Shown here: positions 14,668-18,751 of the stretch, piece by piece
How the letters are laid out: each line of letters opens with the position of its first letter
Numbering within the stretch: the stretch's first letter is position 1
Origin: an uncultured Desulfomonile sp.
GTDB lineage: Bacteria > Desulfobacterota > Desulfomonilia > Desulfomonilales > Desulfomonilaceae
Assembly (NCBI GenBank): GCA_937915285.1
Contig: CALDNG010000038.1
Span: 1-18,751, forward strand
Length of the DNA stretch: 18,751 nucleotides
Reading direction: 5' to 3'
Program-made: the position numbers and the translations under genes
Notes under the pieces: generated by a model
The model's input: only the letters and a program-made list of their open reading frames with translations
The model's database searches: none
What the model was told of the DNA's origin: nothing

Positions 14668-15723
14668 TCAGGCCCTGGATACCTTGCTGCGTCCGAACAT
14701 GCCACTGGGACGGATCAGTAACACGAGGATGAGCAGGCCGAAAACGAAGGCGTCCCTAAAACTGCTGTCGATATATGCGACACTGAGCACACGGATCATT
14801 CCCACGAGGAAAGCTGCCAGAGCCGCTCCACCAATACTTCCCATTCCACCTACAATGATTACTGTCAAGCCCGCCAATTCCACTTCGTGACCCATTGTAG
14901 GTTCCAGGCGGTTGAATGCGAGGCCGAGCAGAACGCCTGCCGCCCCAGCCAAAGCTCCTGAAATAAAAAAGGTCTGGGCAATCACAAAGTCGACATTTAT
15001 TCCCAGCAGCCTCGATGTCCTCTCGCTCCAAGCTATGCCCCGTATAGCGCGACCCATTTGGGTCCGCTTGATCAGTAAATGCAGAATGATCATCAAGGTC
15101 AGCGACAAAACCAGGACTAGCGCCTGAATTGGGGATATTACGGCGTTACTCGTCAACTGGTACGGTTTTATCGGGAAAAGATTCATCGGAAAACGTGATA
15201 CCTGAGCCCCAAATTCACCCATGGCCAGGCTTACAAGTATGAAGGTAGCGCCTATTGACGAAATCATTGGGGCCAGGTGAGGCACTTCCCTCTGACGCAA
15301 TGGCCTGACGCTTCTAAAATCCTGGATCAAGCCTGCCAGCAAAACGACTGATCCAGACAGGATCACGACTCGTCTGGTACCCGGACTCCAATCTCCGAGC
15401 ATGCCTGTCAGCAGGACAAGGAAACCGGCCCACATCACAAGTGACCCCGCTGTCAGGGACCGCAGCGGCTTGAATGCGAGTCGGTCGAGCAAAACGCCCA
15501 TAAAACCGGCCCCGATCATCGCTACAGGAATTGAATACCAGAGAGACAGGTTGAGTTTGGTCACACACACAAAGGCGATAAAAGCTCCCCACATGAATGT
15601 TGCGCCATGGGCCAGGTTCACCACGTTGAGAACACCAAAGACGAGAGTGTAACCCATGGCAAAGAGCGCAAGGGCCGCTCCCTGCCATACGCCATTTATG
15701 AGTTGCTGAGGAAGCTGTGTCAT
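14668..15723 (-). CDS. livH: Branched-chain-amino-acid-type ABC transporter permease LivH with internal insertion
   Basis: Inner-membrane permease of the LIV-type importer. Family landmarks are clear: ALALFAMGYTLVFGVLNVVNLAHG (17-40), PHLAPMISSIGATFIL near 148-163, a coupling loop MGRAIRGIAWSERTSRLLGINVD near 223-245, and GLTVIIVGGMGSIGGA near 288-303. At 351 residues it is some 45-60 longer than ordinary LivH (about 290-308). The excess is placed between FKPLR (84-88) and VRPLRQREVPHLAP (139-152), where relatives pass straight from PLR to the conserved P-x-L-A-P. The extra piece, about residues 89-143, contains two hydrophobic segments (about 93-109 and 119-134). The ATG at 15723 is preferred over the TTG one codon earlier; both have only AGG about 8-11 nt upstream. 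It lies 62 nt after livK. Confidence 0.93.
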   Translation of the reverse strand: MTQLPQQLINGVWQGAALALFAMGYTLVFGVLNVVNLAHGATFMWGAFIAFVCVTKLNLSLWYSIPVAMIGAGFMGVLLDRLAFKPLRSLTAGSLVMWAGFLVLLTGMLGDWSPGTRRVVILSGSVVLLAGLIQDFRSVRPLRQREVPHLAPMISSIGATFILVSLAMGEFGAQVSRFPMNLFPIKPYQLTSNAVISPIQALVLVLSLTLMIILHLLIKRTQMGRAIRGIAWSERTSRLLGINVDFVIAQTFFISGALAGAAGVLLGLAFNRLEPTMGHEVELAGLTVIIVGGMGSIGGAALAAFLVGMIRVLSVAYIDSSFRDAFVFGLLILVLLIRPSGMFGRSKVSRA

Positions 15724-15763
15724 CAATCAAGCCTACCGGCAAAAAAGGTTACAAGGATTCCGA

Positions 15764-15791
15764 AAGAGGAAATTGTCTGAGTTTCCTACTT
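15764..15791 (-). repeat. Stem-loop at the livK stop codon
   Basis: AAG plus AGGAAA (15764-15772) pairs with TTTCCT and CTT (15782-15787 and 15789-15791) around a 9-nt loop, with one bulged base at 15788. That is a 9-bp stem overlapping the livK TAG. No T-run follows on the minus strand. Hairpins after the binding-protein gene are common in ABC operons, where they protect that part of the message; that role is inferred here. Confidence 0.4.
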
Positions 15792-16940
15792 AAACAGTTC
15801 AAATTTCCCATTCTTTATGGTTTGCACGACGGGAAAATGGACAGGATCGCGTTTCTCATTGAAGGAGAATTTCCCGAGAACGGTATCGAGATCCTTGGTT
15901 TTTGCCAGGGCGTCCCTCACTGCTTGGGGGTTCGATGATCCGGCATTCTTTATGGCATTTGCTATGATGTAGACTCCGGCATATGCCTGAGCGGCGAACT
16001 GGTCGGGATTTGATCCGGTCTTCTTGTTGTATTCTTCCACAAACTTCTTGTTACCGGGGGTGTCGTTCCCAACAAACCAGGCTGCTCCAGATATTGCGCC
16101 CTCAGCGGCGGGGCCGGCGAGTTGGGCAAGTTTGGGTGAATTAAAGCCGTTCCCGCCGATGATGTGGACTGAATCAGGAATCCCTAACTGGCGTGCCTGG
16201 GTCAGGATACCTGCAGCCTCTTCAGCTAGCGCAGATACGATGATCTGATCGGGGTTGAGTCCCTTGATCTTGGTTAGCTGGGCTGAAAAGTCGGTGTCCT
16301 TTTTCTTGAATGTCTCGATTGTCAGTATTTTAATACCACTGTCATCAAGCACTTTCTTGAAGACGTCGTAGCCGCCCTTTGTGAAGACATCATCGTCTCC
16401 ATACATTACCGCAACTTTATTGTAACCGAGTTTGTCCCTGGTTATTTTCACAGTATTGGGCTGGACGACGCTTTCGGGAAGGCTGTCCCTGAATATGAAA
16501 TCCCCGATCTCAACTATTCCGCTTGCGGTGTTGGATACCCCGAGCACGATGACTTTGGCGTCCTGGGCTATAGGATTGGATGCCTTGGCAGAATTTGACA
16601 AGGTCGGTCCAAGGATGGCTATCACCTTATCCTTCTTTATGAGTTTGTCAAAAGCGGTGATGGCGCCTTCCTTCGTAGAACGGTCGTCTTCAGTGATCAG
16701 TTTCAGCTTCGCTTCACCAAGCATCCCCGACTTGTTGATCTCATCCACCGCCAACTCGGAGGCGTTCTTTTGCGAAGGGCCATATACGGCTGCATCCCCG
16801 GTTAACGACCAGACCCCTGCTATCGGTATTTCTCCGGAAAGCCCCTTCGCTGAACTATCAGCAGCCAGACAAACCGAATCGCCTGCCATCAGGGCAAAAG
16901 CCACTACAGCCATCAACAAAAAACAAAGCCGATTTCTCAT
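15786..16940 (-). CDS. livK: LIV-type ABC transporter periplasmic substrate-binding protein
   Basis: Periplasmic receptor of the importer, type I periplasmic-binding fold. The 384-residue precursor starts with a signal peptide (MRNR, hydrophobic core, probable cleavage after CLA at residue 26; no lipobox). The mature protein begins GEIPIAGVWSLTGDAAVYGPSQKNASELAVDEINKSG, the standard opening of LivJ/LivK-like receptors, and continues with ITEDDRSTKEGAI and a VIAILGPTLSNSAKA stretch that corresponds to the ligand-binding segment of the first lobe. The ATG at 16940 has GGAGAG about 7 nt upstream. It is the first gene of livKHMGF. A 29-nt dyad lies 38 nt before the start and is a candidate control site. 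The ligand could be a branched-chain amino acid, but receptors of this fold in catabolic clusters often bind amides or aromatic acids. Confidence 0.93.
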   Translation of the reverse strand: MRNRLCFLLMAVVAFALMAGDSVCLAADSSAKGLSGEIPIAGVWSLTGDAAVYGPSQKNASELAVDEINKSGMLGEAKLKLITEDDRSTKEGAITAFDKLIKKDKVIAILGPTLSNSAKASNPIAQDAKVIVLGVSNTASGIVEIGDFIFRDSLPESVVQPNTVKITRDKLGYNKVAVMYGDDDVFTKGGYDVFKKVLDDSGIKILTIETFKKKDTDFSAQLTKIKGLNPDQIIVSALAEEAAGILTQARQLGIPDSVHIIGGNGFNSPKLAQLAGPAAEGAISGAAWFVGNDTPGNKKFVEEYNKKTGSNPDQFAAQAYAGVYIIANAIKNAGSSNPQAVRDALAKTKDLDTVLGKFSFNEKRDPVHFPVVQTIKNGKFELFK

Positions 16941-16967
16941 TTGATACTCTCCAATCCAGCCTTTTTC

Positions 16968-16973
16968 ATTATC
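16968..16973 (-). promoter_or_regulatory. Possible livK -10 element
   Basis: GATAAT on the minus strand (5 of 6 to the sigma-70 -10 consensus) ends 27 bp before the livK ATG and begins 4 bp downstream of the dyad at 16978-17006. No good -35 hexamer lies at the right distance; that position falls inside the dyad, as would be expected for an activator-dependent or repressed promoter. Confidence 0.3.
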
Positions 16974-16977
16974 ATGT

Positions 16978-17006
16978 TCAGGAAATTACACCCTGTAATA
17001 TCCTGA
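16978..17006. promoter_or_regulatory. 29-nt dyad upstream of livK
   Basis: Two 13-nt arms, the first reading TCAGGAAATTACA, flank a 3-nt CCC spacer. Twelve of the 13 positions pair, with a single A-A mismatch at 16984/17000. It is the strongest inverted repeat I found in the window. It begins 38 nt before the livK ATG. It could be a regulator operator or an RNA hairpin in the leader; no T-run follows, so it is not a simple terminator. Confidence 0.6.
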
Positions 17007-17275
17007 TCCAGGCAAACAAACCAGTGATGTGCGGAATTGTGAATCTTGTTTGACCGTTCATGCCTAACGATTTTAACCTCGTTGTATATCGCTGATTCAC
17101 ACAGGGAATCATTCATGCGCTTATGGTCAGTAACTTTTCGGCTGCTGAGTGCGACTAAAAAATGACAGGAGTGATCCAGTCCTGGCCGGATTTCGACCAT
17201 GATGAAGGAGTCTTATTCCTAAATCACCCAAACTTTAGCTGAAAAAACTCTCTGCTGCAAAATTAATTTCTGGAG

Positions 17276-17294
17276 ACAGGATGCTTTATCCTGT
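17276..17294. repeat. Perfect inverted repeat in the livK upstream region
   Basis: ACAGGAT and ATCCTGT form a 7-bp perfect stem with a 5-nt loop (GCTTT). It lies in the A+T-rich middle of the divergent region, some 335 nt from livK. No T-run follows on either strand. It may be a protein-binding site, or a leader hairpin if the livK message starts near 17312. Confidence 0.3.
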
Positions 17295-17319
17295 GTGGTT
17301 TCGAAAAAATGTTTGATTA

Positions 17320-17348
17320 AAATTAGATATTAATTTGCGATTGGTCAA
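17320..17348 (-). promoter_or_regulatory. Tentative promoter facing livK
   Basis: On the minus strand TTGACC (17343-17348, 5 of 6) is followed after exactly 17 bp by TAATTT (17320-17325, only 3 of 6). The spacer is A+T rich. If used, the livK message would have a leader of about 370 nt. Competing with this is a possible start near 16961. Confidence 0.3.
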
Positions 17349-17424
17349 CATATTTAATCCAAAAAAAACAGGGCAGTGCCTGAGCGCACAAATTGAAGGG
17401 ATCGCCGAGCCGAAATCATGTGGG

Positions 17425-17433
17425 TGTTATAAT
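17425..17433 (+). promoter_or_regulatory. Extended -10 promoter for the DUF218 gene
   Basis: TGTTATAAT combines the TGn extension with a perfect TATAAT hexamer. No -35 hexamer is seen at 16-18 bp, which is typical of extended -10 promoters. Transcription would start near 17440, giving a leader of about 70 nt before the ATG at 17511. Confidence 0.55.
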
Positions 17434-17510
17434 GTGGAACCAAAGCAGGTCCATGATAAGATGAGATGAAGGTTCCCCGCACGCCGCAATCTTTACCAGA
17501 GGGACTCTAA

Positions 17511-18290
17511 ATGGAAGAAACTGCATTCTGGATCAAAAAAATTCTCAGTTTTTGTGTTTATCCGATGTCCTGGGCACTCATTTTCATGGCGCTGGCGCTC
17601 ATCACCCTGATTTTCAGGAAAAGCCGCAACTGGGCAGTTCTCTTTACGGCGCTTGCGGCCTCATCACTGATAGTATTTTCCGTAGAACTGACTTCCTACC
17701 ATTTATCCAGGTCGCTCGAGACCCAAGCCGGGAGATTTCAGGAACCTTCCGAACTTCACAGAAAAGGGGTGAAGTACATTGTAGTGATGGGCGGTTCTAT
17801 AGTGGAGGAAGGCTCTACTCCGGCAGATTCATGGGGACAGGCCATCTTGAGGGTGATGGAGGGAACTAGATTGGCCAGGGGAATCGATGGCGCAAAACTT
17901 GTTCTTTCGGGAGCCTCTTATCCCGGACGTCAAAGTGTCGCCAGCGCTATGCGCCGGTTACCTGAGGAGCTGGGTTTACACAGGGATTCCATCCTGATAA
18001 TGACCTCAGCGTTTGATTCTGAAGACGAGGTGAGGGTTTTCAAGACTCTGGTCGGCAATGAGCCCTTTGGTTTGGTCACGTCAGCCATACACATGCCTCG
18101 TTCGATGAAGATATTCAAAAAATATGGGGTCAGTCCAATACCATGTCCCTGCGATTTCAAAACGCTTCAGGGGCCGCGCCATTTCAGCGGGTATATCCCG
18201 AATCCCGGGAATTTACTGGATTCGAGCCTTGCAATTCACGAATACGTCGGCATGTTTTGGATGGATGTGAAGCAATTGATAAAGCATTAG
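17511..18290 (+). CDS. ElyC/SanA/YdcF-family (DUF218) membrane protein
   Basis: Inner-membrane protein with a DUF218 domain. In Escherichia coli, ElyC of this family affects envelope biogenesis linked to undecaprenyl-phosphate carrier use; the molecular activity remains unclear. The 259 residues contain two membrane segments (about 13-35 and 41-60), then the DUF218 domain with YIVVMGGSI (89-97), AKLVLSGAS (128-136), TSAIHMPRSM (190-199) and the C-terminal HEYVGMFWMDVK (243-254), which matches the HEYxGxxW ending of ElyC-like proteins. Length and topology fit ElyC better than the shorter SanA. The ATG at 17511 has GAGGG 7 nt upstream and an extended -10 promoter at 17425-17433. It is a single-gene unit on the opposite strand to the catabolic cluster and is probably unrelated to it in function. 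Confidence 0.88.
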   Translation: MEETAFWIKKILSFCVYPMSWALIFMALALITLIFRKSRNWAVLFTALAASSLIVFSVELTSYHLSRSLETQAGRFQEPSELHRKGVKYIVVMGGSIVEEGSTPADSWGQAILRVMEGTRLARGIDGAKLVLSGASYPGRQSVASAMRRLPEELGLHRDSILIMTSAFDSEDEVRVFKTLVGNEPFGLVTSAIHMPRSMKIFKKYGVSPIPCPCDFKTLQGPRHFSGYIPNPGNLLDSSLAIHEYVGMFWMDVKQLIKH

Positions 18291-18401
18291 CGGCCGGTTC
18301 AAAAAGACTACCTCTGATGTGATACCGCTTTTTCGCACAGGCTTTTGACATTGATGTCGCAAGGCCCAGACTCAACGTGCGGGCTCACCGAGCCTCAAAT
18401 T

Positions 18402-18751
18402 CTATACTTTGTCAAGAGCGTCCCTGACCGCCTTCAAGAGACTTTTTAACTTGAGCGGCTTGTGGTAGACAGCACGGGCGCCTGTTTCCAGGGCCTGTCT
18501 CGTGCGGTCGTCATTAGGGGCTATCCCTGTGGCCATGATGACCCGGGCTTCAGGCCTGATCCTCAGGATCTCGTCCAGGCACTCCACTCCTCCCATTTCG
18601 GGCATCATTATGTCCAGTAACACAAGATCAATCCTGTCCGCCTCTTTCCTGTAAACGTCTAAGCCAGTCCTGCCATTGCTCGCTTCCAGGACATTGTATC
18701 CGGCCTGACCCATCATGTCGGCAACCATGCCTCTGACAGAATCATCGTCTT
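18402..18751 (-). CDS. Response-regulator receiver domain, truncated by the window edge
   Basis: C-terminal end of a two-component signalling protein. Reading continues upstream of the ATG at 18728 without a stop to the window end, and the extra codons encode DDDSVRG, the acidic pocket that opens a receiver domain; the true start is therefore outside. Counted from that internal Met, the phospho-acceptor is D39 in LVLLDIMMPEMGG, the conserved threonine is T67 (VIMATG) and the lysine K90 (VYHKPLK). The frame ends 18 residues after K90, so nothing follows the receiver domain. It may be a stand-alone CheY-like regulator or the C-terminal receiver of a hybrid histidine kinase; the missing part would decide. 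It converges on the DUF218 gene with a 111-nt gap and no clear terminator. Confidence 0.88.
   Translation of the reverse strand, partial: DDDSVRGMVADMMGQAGYNVLEASNGRTGLDVYRKEADRIDLVLLDIMMPEMGGVECLDEILRIRPEARVIMATGIAPNDDRTRQALETGARAVYHKPLKLKSLLKAVRDALDKV

Larger units (their letters stand above)
16941..17510. other. Divergent control region between livK and the DUF218 gene
   Basis: A 570-nt non-coding stretch between two genes that point away from each other. It holds the livK ribosome site, a 29-nt dyad (16978-17006), an inverted repeat (17276-17294), one tentative promoter facing livK (17320-17348) and one facing the DUF218 gene (17425-17433). The middle, about 17250-17370, is clearly richer in A+T than the flanking genes, as expected of a promoter region. 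A minus-strand open frame of 87 codons at 16937-17200 overlaps livK by 4 nt. It has no ribosome site and a composition rich in Cys, His and Asn, so I do not call it a gene. Confidence 0.5.

Noticed and set aside
16937..17200. Minus-strand open frame of 87 codons ending in an ATGA overlap with livK
   Set aside because: No ribosome binding site precedes its start, the composition is odd (many Cys, His, Asn), it contains the 29-nt dyad, and livK has its own good ribosome site. I see no family resemblance.
18382..18394. GGCTC-ACC-GAGCC hairpin between the convergent DUF218 and receiver genes as a bidirectional terminator
   Set aside because: Only a 5-bp stem with a 3-nt loop and no T-run on either strand.
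6..18751. Mobile element, CRISPR array, toxin-antitoxin or defence system
   Set aside because: No transposase, integrase, repeat-spacer array, tRNA or defence-protein motif was found; all long open frames are explained by transport, catabolic, regulatory or envelope genes.

Overview
The window (about 48-50% G+C by eye) comes from a bacterium. Its content points to an anaerobe that degrades organic acids or amides: a ferredoxin-type 2-oxoacid oxidoreductase, an iron-sulfur flavoprotein fused to a 2[4Fe-4S] ferredoxin domain, a glutaconate-type CoA-transferase, and both a tripartite tricarboxylate (TTT) and a branched-chain-amino-acid-type (LIV) transporter. This mix recalls Desulfobacterota such as Desulfomonile or syntrophs. 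That placement is inference, because the window holds no rRNA or other taxonomic marker.

Fourteen genes from 16940 down to 6 all lie on the minus strand. In order of transcription: livK-livH-livM-livG-livF (LIV-type ABC importer), then an amidase. Next is a FadR/FCD-type GntR regulator with an operator-like palindrome over its own ribosome binding site, followed by a GltD-like NAD(P)/FAD/Fe-S protein and the alpha, beta and gamma subunits of a 2-oxoacid:acceptor oxidoreductase. A fused alpha-beta CoA-transferase follows, then tctC-tctB-tctA. On the right are a plus-strand ElyC/YdcF-like DUF218 membrane protein with its own extended -10 promoter and, convergent to it, a response-regulator receiver domain cut by the window edge.

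A coherent reading is a catabolic island. Substrate enters through the LIV and/or TTT system and the amidase may cleave an amide bond. The four-gene oxidoreductase would convert a 2-oxoacid to acyl-CoA plus CO2 and pass electrons through the ferredoxin domain and flavoprotein to NAD(P)+. The CoA-transferase would activate or exchange the acids. The oxidoreductase subunit set resembles phenylglyoxylate:NAD+ oxidoreductase (Pad type), but the substrate cannot be read from sequence.

The most notable non-coding or structural signals are: the gntR leader, with a 14-bp palindrome joined to four direct heptads spaced exactly 7 bp; a 29-nt dyad just upstream of livK; an apparent insertion of about 55 residues with two extra hydrophobic segments in LivH; and AGGAA/TTCCT stem-loops at three liv gene junctions. 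No CRISPR array, insertion sequence, RNA gene or phage gene was seen.
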